64,000 nt of DNA, taken from positions 6,696,001-6,760,000 of the forward strand of contig NZ_CP015098.1 of the NCBI RefSeq assembly GCF_001611795.1, given 5' to 3'. Source of the DNA: Streptomyces qaidamensis. Its GTDB lineage: Bacteria; Actinomycetota; Actinomycetes; Streptomycetales; Streptomycetaceae. The translations under genes were made by a program, and so were the position numbers. Below the pieces are notes generated by a model that worked only from the letters and a program-made list of their open reading frames with translations, had not been told where the DNA came from and did not search any database. Below, piece after piece: positions 28,008-36,578 of this stretch; within the stretch, counting starts at the first letter, position 1; each line of letters opens with the position of its first letter.

Positions 28008-30131
28008 GTGACCGCCGAGACGTCCGTGCCGTCCACAGCTCTGCTGGCAGGAGCCGACCGGGACGGTTCCAACTACACCGCGCGGCACCTGCTCGTCCTC
28101 GAGGGGCTCGAGGCCGTGCGCAAGCGCCCGGGTATGTACATCGGGTCGACCGACAGCCGTGGCTTGATGCATTGCGTCTGGGAGATCATCGACAACTCCG
28201 TCGACGAGGCCCTGGGCGGGTACTGCGACCACATCGAGGTGATCCTCCAGGACGACGGCTCCGTCGAGGTCCGGGACAACGGCCGCGGCATCCCGATCGA
28301 CGTCGAGCCCAAGACCGGCCTCTCCGGTGTCGAGGTCGTCATGACCAAGCTGCACGCCGGCGGCAAGTTCGGCGGCGGCTCCTACGCCGCCTCCGGCGGT
28401 CTGCACGGCGTCGGCGCCTCCGTGGTGAACGCCCTGTCCGCCCGGCTGGACGTCGAGGTGGACCGCGGTGGGCACACCCACGCGATCAGCTTCCGGCGCG
28501 GTGTCCCCGGCGCCTTCGCCGGGAACGGCTCCGAGGCGAAGTTCGAGGCCAAGAGCGGCCTGCGCAAGGCCAAGAAGATCCCGAAGACCCGCACCGGCAC
28601 GCGCGTGCGGTACTGGGCCGATCGCCAGATCTTCCTCAAGGACGCCAAGCTCAATCTGGAGACGCTGCACCAGCGCGCCCGCCAGACCGCGTTCCTGGTG
28701 CCCGGCCTGACCATCGTCGTGCGCGACGAGTACGGGCTCGGCGAGGGCGGCAGCAAGGGCGAGGAGTCCTTCCGCTTCGACGGCGGAATCAGCGAGTTCT
28801 GCGAGTACCTGGCGAACGACAAGCCGGTCTGCGACGTCCTCCGCTTCTCCGGGCAGGGCACCTTCAAGGAGACCGTCCCCGTCCTCGACGACCACGGCCA
28901 GATGACGCCCACCGAGGTCACCCGCGAACTCGGTGTCGACGTCGCACTGCGCTGGGGGACGGGCTACGACACGACGCTCCGGTCGTTCGTCAACATCATC
29001 GCCACGCCCAAGGGCGGCACCCACGTCGCGGGCTTCGAGCAGGCCGTGGCCAAGACGATGAACGAGGTGCTGCGCGCCAAGAAGCTCCTGCGCGTCGCCG
29101 AGGACGACATCGTCAAGGACGACGCCCTCGAGGGCCTGACCGCGGTCGTCACCGTGCGTCTCGCCGAGCCGCAGTTCGAAGGCCAGACCAAGGAGGTCCT
29201 CGGGACCTCGGCGGCCCGCCGCATCGTGAACAACGTGGTCACGAAGGAACTCAAGGCGTTCTTGACGTCCACCAAGCGGGATGCCGCCCAGCAGGCCCGG
29301 GTCGTGCTGGAGAAGGCCGTCGCCGCCGCACGCACGCGTATCGCCGCCCGGCAGCACAAGGACGCGCAGCGCCGCAAGACGGCCCTGGAGTCCTCCTCGC
29401 TGCCCGCCAAGCTGGCGGACTGCCGCAGCGACGACGTCGACCGCAGTGAGCTGTTCATCGTCGAGGGAGACTCCGCGCTCGGCACGGCGAAGCTCGCCCG
29501 GAACTCCGAGTTCCAGGCGCTGCTGCCGATCCGCGGCAAGATCCTCAACGTCCAGAAGTCGTCTGTGACGGACATGCTGAAGAACGCCGAGTGCGGCGCG
29601 ATCATCCAGGTCATAGGGGCCGGCTCGGGCCGGACCTTCGACATCGACACAGCCCGTTACGGCAAGATCATCATGATGACCGACGCCGATGTCGACGGCT
29701 CGCACATCCGCACCCTGCTGCTGACGCTGTTCCACCGCTACATGCGGCCCATGGTCGAGTCCGGCCGGGTCTTCGCGGCGGTGCCGCCGCTGCACCGCAT
29801 CGAGATCGTCCAGCCGAAGAAGGGGCAGGACAAGTACGTCTACACGTACTCGGACCGCGAACTGCGTGACACGCTCATGGAGTTCCAGAGCAAGGGCATC
29901 CGCTACAAGGACTCGATCCAGCGCTACAAGGGCCTCGGTGAGATGGACGCCGACCAGCTGGCCGAGACGACGATGGACCCGCGCCACCGCACCCTGCGCC
30001 GGATCAATCTCTCCGACCTGGAGGCCGCCGAGCAGGTCTTCGATCTGCTCATGGGCAACGACGTGGCGCCGCGCAAGGAATTCATCTCCAACTCGGCGGC
30101 GACGCTGGACCGGTCGCGGATCGACGCCTAG
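28008..30131 (+). CDS. parE: DNA topoisomerase IV subunit B
   Basis: 707 residues from GTG 28008 with GAGGAG eight bases upstream. The GHKL ATPase domain fills about 25-240 (ENSVDEALGG-type motif as IDNSVDEALGG, VRDNGRGIPIDV, GGLHGVGASVVNALS). The transducer with QTKEVLG follows, then the TOPRIM domain (LFIVEGDSALGTAK, DADVDGSHIRTLLLTL) and the C-terminal YKGLGEMDADQL block. With ParC it relaxes and unlinks daughter chromosomes. parC lies 10 kb away on the other strand. A second type II subunit B (gyrB) is expected elsewhere in the genome, so the parE name rests partly on gene context. Confidence 0.93.
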   Translation: MTAETSVPSTALLAGADRDGSNYTARHLLVLEGLEAVRKRPGMYIGSTDSRGLMHCVWEIIDNSVDEALGGYCDHIEVILQDDGSVEVRDNGRGIPIDVEPKTGLSGVEVVMTKLHAGGKFGGGSYAASGGLHGVGASVVNALSARLDVEVDRGGHTHAISFRRGVPGAFAGNGSEAKFEAKSGLRKAKKIPKTRTGTRVRYWADRQIFLKDAKLNLETLHQRARQTAFLVPGLTIVVRDEYGLGEGGSKGEESFRFDGGISEFCEYLANDKPVCDVLRFSGQGTFKETVPVLDDHGQMTPTEVTRELGVDVALRWGTGYDTTLRSFVNIIATPKGGTHVAGFEQAVAKTMNEVLRAKKLLRVAEDDIVKDDALEGLTAVVTVRLAEPQFEGQTKEVLGTSAARRIVNNVVTKELKAFLTSTKRDAAQQARVVLEKAVAAARTRIAARQHKDAQRRKTALESSSLPAKLADCRSDDVDRSELFIVEGDSALGTAKLARNSEFQALLPIRGKILNVQKSSVTDMLKNAECGAIIQVIGAGSGRTFDIDTARYGKIIMMTDADVDGSHIRTLLLTLFHRYMRPMVESGRVFAAVPPLHRIEIVQPKKGQDKYVYTYSDRELRDTLMEFQSKGIRYKDSIQRYKGLGEMDADQLAETTMDPRHRTLRRINLSDLEAAEQVFDLLMGNDVAPRKEFISNSAATLDRSRIDA

Positions 30132-30436
30132 CCGGAGCGCCGGGCTGTTGCCGGGTCCGGCCGGGGTCTCGCACCCGGTCGGCAGGGTCCGGCCTCGGAG
30201 CAGGAGCAGCACGGCGAGCGTGGCCGTCTGGGCCGTCGGTATCGGTCTGCGCGTCGGCCTCTTCGCGCTCGGCACGGCGGTGGGTGTGCACCAGGACAGC
30301 TCCGCGTTGCTGCTGGGGCTCGCCGGCACCCTGGTCGTCAGGCCGGAATCCTGGCCCGGCGCGGGCAGTCCCTGCGCCCTGGCGCGTCGTTGAGCGGGGC
30401 GTACGGTGACGGCGCGCCCCGGCCCGTGGGGAGGGT
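30132..30436. other. Degraded region after parE
   Basis: The frame 30220-30393 encodes a hydrophobic stretch (VAVWAVGIGLRVGLFALGTAVG, then SSALLLGLAGTLVV) that looks like a remnant of a small membrane protein. It has no convincing start or binding site. No terminator for parE was identified. Confidence 0.4.
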
Positions 30437-30708
30437 ATGCGCGTGAAGGGGAACGCCTGGGCCCACTGGCCCTCCCGGGAAGCGCTCAGCCGCGAGGGAC
30501 TCCCGACCCCCGGTGCGTACTGGCCTGGTCGGTGCATGGCCTGGTCCTGTGCATACTGCTGTGGGGCGCCTTCGCCGGCGGTCACGGGCACGGCTGGAAC
30601 CCCGCGGTCGCGCTCGCGGACCTGGCGTTGGGCTCCTACAGGTCCCTCATCGACGCCGACCTGCTGACGATCACCGTCAACGAAGTAGGCCTCGGCCTTG
30701 CCGGATAG
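30437..30708 (+). pseudogene. Frameshifted small membrane protein
   Basis: From ATG 30437 the frame encodes WAHWPSREALSREGLPTPGA. Protein-like sequence then continues in the frame one base over as VLAWSVHGLVLCILLWGAFAGG and on to a stop at 30708, with one predicted membrane span. The switch is near 30512. Either a single-base change killed a roughly 90-residue membrane protein or this is a sequencing error. A further protein-like tail in yet another frame (CPVTKTGFKDRAQAVRYAYRK, ending 30830) suggests that more than one small gene has decayed here. Confidence 0.5.
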
Positions 30709-30898
30709 ACCCTGTGCCTCGACGCCGAGGTCCGTGGCAGTGCCCAGTCACCAAGACCGGATTCAAGGACCGTGCGCAGGCGGTGCGTTACGCCTACAGA
30801 AAGGGACTTGTGCGGCCATCAGCGGGTTAGTCACCTGATGGGGTGAAGTGTGAAGGGAAGGAGAGTCGGGGATCTTCCCGTTCTGTCCATCCTTGGGC

Positions 30899-31453
30899 AT
30901 GCAGCCAAGCAAGGGCCGTCCCCACGGCGGCGGGGCCGACCAGGAGAGCCGGACCGAGCCTCTCGACGGTCATGATCCGGTCCCGGCCGCCGGACAGCTC
31001 AGGTACGACGATCCCTGGTACGACGCCCTTGCCTCCGGCTGGGGCGAGTCGTCCAGCGACGGGGCGCAGGCTCAACCGATGGTTCCGTCGGCACGGACGC
31101 AGGGCGAGACGGGGGCCGCGGCGGCCGACGTGTACCTGGAAGTGCAGCGCAGTGCGGCTTTTCAGGAGGTGCGGCGGCGGTACCGGAAGTTCGTGGTGCC
31201 GGCATCCGTGGCGTTCTTCGCCTGGTACGTGGGTTACGTGGTGACTGCCACGACGGCACCGGAGCTGATGGCGCGGCCCGTGGCGGGAGCGGTGAACGTC
31301 GCGATGGTGGCGGGGCTCGGGCAGTTCCTGTCCACCTTCCTTCTCACTTGGGCCTACGCGCGGCACGCGCGGCTGCGCAGGGACCGAGCCGCCCTCGAAC
31401 TGCGGTGGGACACACAGGAACTGACGCGCGGCGTGAGCGGCGGTGGGTCATGA
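30899..31453 (+). CDS. DUF485 membrane protein
   Basis: 184 residues; ATG 30899 is preferred over TTG 30893. The first 85 residues are hydrophilic and disordered. Residues about 88-180 match DUF485: an amphipathic FQEVRRRYRKF helix, two membrane segments (VVPASVAFFAWYVGYVV and VAMVAGLGQFLSTFLLTWAYA) and a C-terminal charged helix. DUF485 proteins are regularly paired with ActP-type symporters and are thought to be accessory subunits. The stop overlaps the symporter start (ATGA), confirming an operon. Confidence 0.88.
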   Translation: MQPSKGRPHGGGADQESRTEPLDGHDPVPAAGQLRYDDPWYDALASGWGESSSDGAQAQPMVPSARTQGETGAAAADVYLEVQRSAAFQEVRRRYRKFVVPASVAFFAWYVGYVVTATTAPELMARPVAGAVNVAMVAGLGQFLSTFLLTWAYARHARLRRDRAALELRWDTQELTRGVSGGGS

Positions 31454-33042
31454 CGGAAGAACATCAGACGCTTGCGCTGCTGCTCTTCAGCGCGTTCGTC
31501 GCGGTCACGTTGGGGATCACCACCTGGGTCAGCCGCAACCGGCGTGGCTCGGCGGAGGAGTTCTACGCGGGCGGGCGGCTCTTCTCACCCATGGAGAATG
31601 GTTTTGCCATCGCCGGTGACTACATGTCGGCCGCGTCCTTCCTCGGGGTCACCGGGCTCATCGCGCTGTTCGGCTACGACGGGCTGCTGTATGTCGTGGG
31701 CTTCCTCGTGGCGTGGCTGGTGGTGCTGTTCCTGGTCGCCGAACTGGTCCGCAACTGCGGCCGGTTCACGCTCGCCGACGTCGTGGCGGCCCGGATGAGG
31801 GAACGGCCGGTCCGGATCGCGGCGGGAACCTCCTCGGTCACGGTGTCCGTTCTGTATCTGGTGGCGCAGATGGTCGGCGCGGGCAGCCTGGTGGCGCTGC
31901 TGCTCGGGGGCACGAGCGACGCGGCCCGAGCTTGGACCGTCATCGGTGTGGGCGCGCTCATGGTGATCTACGTGTCGTTGGGAGGGATGCGCGCGACCAC
32001 GTGGATCCAGATCGTCAAGGCCGTTCTGCTGCTCGGCGGCACCATCGCACTGACGGTGCTCGTCCTGATGCGCTTCCACGGCGACCTGAACCGGCTGTTG
32101 CTCACCGCAGCCGAGCGCAGTGGGCACGGCGGGGCGTTTCTCGCGCCGGGACTGAAGTACGGCGGGGACTGGACCGCCCGCTTCGACTTCATCAGTCTGG
32201 GGCTGGCTCTGGTGCTGGGCACGGCAGGGCTGCCGCACATCCTGTCCCGCTTCTACACCGTGCCCACCGCGCGCGCCGCGCGCCGCTCGGTCGTCTGGGC
32301 CGTCGGCCTCATCGGCGGCTTCTACCTGATGACGATCGTGCTCGGATTCGGTGCGGCCGCCATCCTGGGGCCGGACACGGTGCGCGCTTCGAACACGGCC
32401 GGGAACACGGCGGTTCCGCTGCTGGCGCTCGACCTGGGCGGTGGTGCGGGATCCACCGGCGGGACGGTTCTCTTCGCGATCGTCGCCGCGGTCGCCTTCG
32501 CCACGATCCTCGCCGTGGTCGCGGGCATCACGCTCGCGTCCTCGGCGTCCGTGGCCCACGACCTGTACGCGTCCCTGCGGCGCCGGGGCGGGAAGCCGCG
32601 CAGCGAGGTGACGGTGGCCCGGGTCGCGGCCGTCGGTGTCGGTGCGGTGGCGATCGCGCTCGGACTGCTGGCGCGGGATCTCAACGTGGCGTTCCTGGTG
32701 GGCCTGGCGTTCGCCGTCGCCGCGTCGGCGAACCTGCCGGTGCTGCTCTACTCGCTGTTCTGGCGCGGCTTCACCACACGGGGTGCCGTGTGGGCGGTCT
32801 ACGGCGGCCTGGTCCCGGCGGTGGTGCTCGTGGTGCTGTCACCGGTGGTCTCGGGCAGCCCCGACTCGCTGTTCCCGGGCATCGACCTCCAGTACTTCCC
32901 CCTGCAGAACCCGGGTCTGGTCTCGATCCCCCTCGGCTTTCTCGCGGGCTGGCTGGGCACGGTCACCTCCGCGGAGGTACCGGACGAGGTCAAGCACGCG
33001 GAGACAGAGGTGCGGTCGCTGACGGGTGCGGGAGCGGCGTAG
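31450..33042 (+). CDS. Sodium:solute symporter (acetate/monocarboxylate type)
   Basis: 530 residues, about 13 membrane segments. The solute:sodium symporter pattern is clear: FYAGGRLFSPMENGFAIAGDYMSAASFLG near the N-terminus, LVAQMVGAGSLVALLLG, YVSLGGMRATTWIQIVKAVLL, and GLPHILSRFYTVP. These match ActP/MctC-type carriers for acetate, pyruvate or propionate. The ATG overlaps the DUF485 stop. The CitA/CitB-like two-component genes are convergent downstream, and two citrate-synthase-family genes follow within 5 kb, so organic-acid uptake fits the area. The substrate is inferred from family only. Confidence 0.88.
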   Translation: MTEEHQTLALLLFSAFVAVTLGITTWVSRNRRGSAEEFYAGGRLFSPMENGFAIAGDYMSAASFLGVTGLIALFGYDGLLYVVGFLVAWLVVLFLVAELVRNCGRFTLADVVAARMRERPVRIAAGTSSVTVSVLYLVAQMVGAGSLVALLLGGTSDAARAWTVIGVGALMVIYVSLGGMRATTWIQIVKAVLLLGGTIALTVLVLMRFHGDLNRLLLTAAERSGHGGAFLAPGLKYGGDWTARFDFISLGLALVLGTAGLPHILSRFYTVPTARAARRSVVWAVGLIGGFYLMTIVLGFGAAAILGPDTVRASNTAGNTAVPLLALDLGGGAGSTGGTVLFAIVAAVAFATILAVVAGITLASSASVAHDLYASLRRRGGKPRSEVTVARVAAVGVGAVAIALGLLARDLNVAFLVGLAFAVAASANLPVLLYSLFWRGFTTRGAVWAVYGGLVPAVVLVVLSPVVSGSPDSLFPGIDLQYFPLQNPGLVSIPLGFLAGWLGTVTSAEVPDEVKHAETEVRSLTGAGAA

Positions 33043-33115
33043 CGGGGGTGCCGTCGATGCCACGGTCGGGGCGGCAGCCATCGCCAGATCGTGGAAACGC
33101 CGGCGGGATGTCGCC

Positions 33116-33796
33116 TCAGGCGCGGGTCGCCCACACATAGCGGTGTTCCGGGCGGCCCGCGTCGCCGTACTTGAGGGTCAGCCTGGCCCGTCCCGTGCGT
33201 TCCAGGAGCTTCAGGTAGCGCTGGGCGGTCTGGCGGCTCACTCCGGTCCGCTCGGCGATCTCCTGGGCGGACAGGGGCCCGTCCGCGTGCATCAGGGACT
33301 GGCGGACCAGCTCCGCGGTGGTGGGGGAGTGGCCTTTGGGCAGGTCGGGTTCCGAGGATGCCGACAGGGCCCCGAAGATGCGGTCCACCTCGGCCTGTTC
33401 CGCCTCTCCACCGCCGTCCAGAGTGCGGCGCAGCTCCGCGTAGGCCTCCAGCTTGGCGCGCAGGCCGGCGAAGGCGAACGGCTTGACCAGGTACTGCAGT
33501 GCGCCGTGCCGCATCGCCGCCTGCACGGTGGAGACGTCCCGGGCCGCCGTCACCATGATCACGTCGGTCTGGTCGCCGCGCCGCCGCATCTCCTGGACGA
33601 CCGCGAGCCCCGTCGCGTCCGGCAGGTAGTGGTCCAGGAGCACCAGGTCCAGCCGGGGCAGCGTCTCCAGCCGGTGCAGCGCCTCCGCGGCGCTGTGGGC
33701 CTCTCCGGCGACATGGAAGCCCGGTACCTTCTCGACGTAGGCGGCGTTGACCCGCGCGACTCTCATGTCGTCGTCCACGACCAGGACTTCGATCAT
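33116..33796 (-). CDS. CitB/DcuR-type response regulator
   Basis: 226 residues. The receiver domain (1-120) has the acidic pocket VVDDD, phospho-acceptor Asp in LVLLDHYLPD (about residue 54), and Lys in YLVKPFAF. The C-terminal domain (about 150-226) is an HTH of the CitB class (MHADGPLSAQEIAERTGVSRQTAQRYLKLLERTGRARL). The start overlaps the kinase stop by one base (TGATG), so the pair is co-translated. These regulators control transport and metabolism of di- and tricarboxylates; the adjacent convergent symporter is the obvious candidate target. Confidence 0.9.
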   Translation of the reverse strand: MIEVLVVDDDMRVARVNAAYVEKVPGFHVAGEAHSAAEALHRLETLPRLDLVLLDHYLPDATGLAVVQEMRRRGDQTDVIMVTAARDVSTVQAAMRHGALQYLVKPFAFAGLRAKLEAYAELRRTLDGGGEAEQAEVDRIFGALSASSEPDLPKGHSPTTAELVRQSLMHADGPLSAQEIAERTGVSRQTAQRYLKLLERTGRARLTLKYGDAGRPEHRYVWATRA

Positions 33797-35469
33797 CACG
33801 ACCCCTCCTCGGCGGTCTGCGGTGCGGACGGCACGGTCGATACGGCCGGTTCGGGACGCGGCCCGGCCAGTGCCTCGGGCAGGACGACGGTGAACTCCGC
33901 GCCTCCGCCGTGCGCCTCGCCGACCGTAGCGCTGCCACCCTGCCGCTCCGCCAGCCTGCGCACCAGGGAGAGCCCGATGCCCCGCTCGCGGTGAGCCGGC
34001 GGCTTCTTCGTGGACCATCCCGTGGTGAAGATCAACTCCCGGTGCTCCGGCGGGATTCCCGGCCCCGTGTCGCGCACCCTGAGGATCGCCGTACGCCCCT
34101 CGGCGCGCAGTTCGACCTCCACGCGCGCGTGCGGCTTGCCGGCGACGGCGTCGAGGGCGTTGTCCACCAGGTTCCCCAGGACGGTGACGAGCCCCTGCGG
34201 GTCGACCAGCCGGTCGGGCAGCCGGGTCCGGTCCGACACCCCCAGGGCGACGCCCCGCTCGGCCGCGACGGTCGCCTTGCCGACCAGCAGGGCGGCGAGC
34301 AGCGGGTCCTCGATCCGCTCGGTGACCTGCTCCGCCGTGGCCCGGTGGTCACCGACGACCTCGCCGACGAAGTCGACGGCGTCGTCGTACATCTCCAGTT
34401 CGAGCAGCCCCAGAAGCGTGTGCATACGGTTGGCGTGCTCGTGGTCCTGGGCGCGCAGGGCGTCGATCAGACCGCGGGTGGAGTCCAGTTCGCGGCCCAG
34501 CTGCTCCAGCTCGGTGCGGTCGCGCAGGGTGGCCACGGCGCCGCCGTCGTCGGTGGGCATGCGGTTGGCGACCAGCACCCGCTGGCCACGCACGGTGAGC
34601 AGATCCGTGCCGGTGACGCGTCCGGCCAGCACATCGGCCGTCCGGCCCGCCCCGAGCGCCTCGTCGGGTGAACGGCCCACCACCGCTTCCCCGATGCCCA
34701 GCAGACGCTGTGCCTCGTCGTTCACGAGACGGATGCGGCCGGTGCGGTCCAGGGCGACGACCCCCTCGCGGATGCCGTGGAGCATCGCCTCACGCTCCGA
34801 CAGGAGCGCCGCGATGTCCGAGAACGCCAGGTCCCTGGTCTGCCGGTGGACCCGCCGGGAGATGAGCCACGCCGCCAGCGCGCCCACGGCCAGGGCACCG
34901 CCGGCGTACGCGAGCAGCCCCGGGATCGCGTGGATCAGCCGGGCCCGGACGCTGTCGTAGGCGATGCCGACCGAGACCGCGCCGACGACGGTGCCGTCGC
35001 TGTCGCGCAGCGGCACCTTGCCCCGGGCGGAGCGGCCCAGGGTGCCGCTGTCGATCTCCATGACCTCCCTGCCGGCCAGGGCCTGGCCGGGGTCGGTCGA
35101 GACGGTGCCGCCGATCTGCTTCGGGTCCGTGTGCGACCAGCGCACGCCCCGCCAGTCCATCACCACGATGTACTCGGCCTTGGTGGCCTTTCGGATCCGC
35201 TCCGCCTCCCGCTGCACCGGGCCGTCCGGCGAGGGCGGTGTGTCCCGCAGGTCCTTCGCGAGATCCGGCAGCTGCGCGGTCGTCTGCGCGATCGCGAGCG
35301 CGCGGCGCATGGCCTGGTCGTCGAGCTGGTTGCTGAGGGGGGCGAGGAACAATCCGGTCGCGAGCACAGCGACTCCCGCGGCGATCGCCACCTGCATCAG
35401 CAGCACCTGCGAGAACACCCGCCGGGGCAGGCCGAGGCGCAGGCGGCGTGGGGGGGGAGTGGGGCTCAT
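33796..35469 (-). CDS. CitA/DcuS-type sensor histidine kinase
   Basis: 557 residues. Two membrane segments (about 25-45 and 188-210) enclose an extracellular sensor domain of the citrate/dicarboxylate type with KATKAEYIVVMDWRGVRWSHTDPKQIG. A PAS domain (about 225-320) follows. The SpoOB-like helix HEHANRMHTLLGLLELE holds the phospho-His, and the ATPase has NLVDNALDAV and RDTGPGIP. The usual length and order are kept. ATG 35469 is chosen; no strong binding site precedes it, and TTG 35475 is possible. It senses an external carboxylate, probably citrate or C4 acids. Confidence 0.9.
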   Translation of the reverse strand: MSPTPPPRRLRLGLPRRVFSQVLLMQVAIAAGVAVLATGLFLAPLSNQLDDQAMRRALAIAQTTAQLPDLAKDLRDTPPSPDGPVQREAERIRKATKAEYIVVMDWRGVRWSHTDPKQIGGTVSTDPGQALAGREVMEIDSGTLGRSARGKVPLRDSDGTVVGAVSVGIAYDSVRARLIHAIPGLLAYAGGALAVGALAAWLISRRVHRQTRDLAFSDIAALLSEREAMLHGIREGVVALDRTGRIRLVNDEAQRLLGIGEAVVGRSPDEALGAGRTADVLAGRVTGTDLLTVRGQRVLVANRMPTDDGGAVATLRDRTELEQLGRELDSTRGLIDALRAQDHEHANRMHTLLGLLELEMYDDAVDFVGEVVGDHRATAEQVTERIEDPLLAALLVGKATVAAERGVALGVSDRTRLPDRLVDPQGLVTVLGNLVDNALDAVAGKPHARVEVELRAEGRTAILRVRDTGPGIPPEHRELIFTTGWSTKKPPAHRERGIGLSLVRRLAERQGGSATVGEAHGGGAEFTVVLPEALAGPRPEPAVSTVPSAPQTAEEGS

Positions 35470-35580
35470 ACCCAAGACCGTACGTGCGGCCGGCCGCCTG
35501 CCCTAGACGGGTGTGGCGTGGATCTCCAGATCAATGTGTACAGAGGCGGCCTCAATGTGTGCCCGAGGTCAGCCGGACGG

Positions 35581-36525
35581 TCAGCTGGCCAATGAGGTTG
35601 TCACCCTCACCTCGTGCACCGCCACCACGTCCATGCGGGCGGGGGTGCCGAGGACGGACGCCCCGCAGCTCTCGGGGCGGGGCGGCAGGGCCGCGCCCTG
35701 GGCCACGTCGACCTGCCAGCGGCGTCCGTCTGCGTGGTCGACGGTCACCTCCCAGCGCGGGGCCGCGCCGGACGTGCGGACGACACTCAGAGCCTGAGCG
35801 CCGTATTCGCCGGCCCTGGTACGCACGGCGAGCTCGGCGGCCTGACCGGGCCGGTCCCAGGCCGAGCTGCCCCGGCACCCCTCCACGACGATCCGCCCCT
35901 CACGGGCGCCGTGCAGGACCTCCTTGAGGGAATGGGCCTCGGCCCGGCCGTAGACGTATCCGTACGGCAGCACGAGCACCGTGGGGGAGAAGCGGTGACC
36001 ACCCAGATGGGTGACCTCCCAGACGCCCTCGACCCCCGACGTCGCCAGCTCGGCCGCGAGAGGCCGGCCCAGGAGGGCACAGCAGCGGTCGCGCTTGCCG
36101 TTGGTGCAGACGAGGGCGAGCGGGTCACCGTCGTGGGGCCGGCCGCCGAGCAGCGCACCGAACGAGCGGTGGTCGCCCCGGCCGAGCGCGGCGAAGTCGA
36201 GGCCGAGCAGCTCCCCGGGGTCCGGGGTAGAGGCGCTGTACAGCCATACGTTGCCCGGGACGACGTGCGCGGCGTACACCCGGCGCGCTGCGGGCATGCG
36301 GCGGTCCGCGTGGCGCCCGGGGCGGCGGATGAGCGCGATCCGTACGCCCGTGTCCTTGGCGGCCGCCTCCAGGGCACGCCCCAGTGCGGGGTCCAGGTGA
36401 CTCGAAGTGAGCGCCTTGGCACCCCACGGACCGGGCTGTTCCAGCAACAGCCAGGTCGTCGCTGTGGCCGCGGTTCCCGAAATGGGCTCGCCGAAGTCCC
36501 GGGAGACGCTTGAGCACGTACTCAC
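35581..36525 (-). CDS. Sucrase/ferredoxin-like family protein
   Basis: 314 residues from GTG 36525. It matches the Suc_Fer-like family: TTWLLLEQPGPWGAKAL near the N-terminus, then LVCTNGKRDRCCALLGRPLA with the clustered cysteines of a thioredoxin-like [2Fe-2S] ferredoxin fold, and WEVTHLGGHRFSPTVLVLPYGYVYGR. An electron-transfer or reductase role is likely; some relatives are linked to iron uptake. An iron-box-like sequence lies immediately upstream of the start, supporting iron control. It stands apart from the citrate synthase gene upstream by 53 bases. Confidence 0.85.
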   Translation of the reverse strand: MSTCSSVSRDFGEPISGTAATATTWLLLEQPGPWGAKALTSSHLDPALGRALEAAAKDTGVRIALIRRPGRHADRRMPAARRVYAAHVVPGNVWLYSASTPDPGELLGLDFAALGRGDHRSFGALLGGRPHDGDPLALVCTNGKRDRCCALLGRPLAAELATSGVEGVWEVTHLGGHRFSPTVLVLPYGYVYGRAEAHSLKEVLHGAREGRIVVEGCRGSSAWDRPGQAAELAVRTRAGEYGAQALSVVRTSGAAPRWEVTVDHADGRRWQVDVAQGAALPPRPESCGASVLGTPARMDVVAVHEVRVTTSLAS

Positions 36526-36544
36526 AGAGGTGAGCCTAACCTGA
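36526..36544 (-). promoter_or_regulatory. DmdR1/IdeR-type iron box
   Basis: Read on the minus strand, TCAGGTTAGGCTCACCTCT matches 15 of 19 positions of the iron box TTAGGTTAGGCTAACCTAA (as I recall it) and abuts the GTG start. TAGGCT inside it would serve as the -10 of a leaderless transcript, so repressor binding would block transcription directly. Confidence 0.6.
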
Positions 36545-36578
36545 CCTCCGCCGCGGCGACGTCCGGGCCCTGCCGGCG

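Noticed and set aside
27963..30329. A 788-residue antisense frame across parE
   Set aside because: GC-rich shadow of a highly biased gene; no motif or ribosome binding site.
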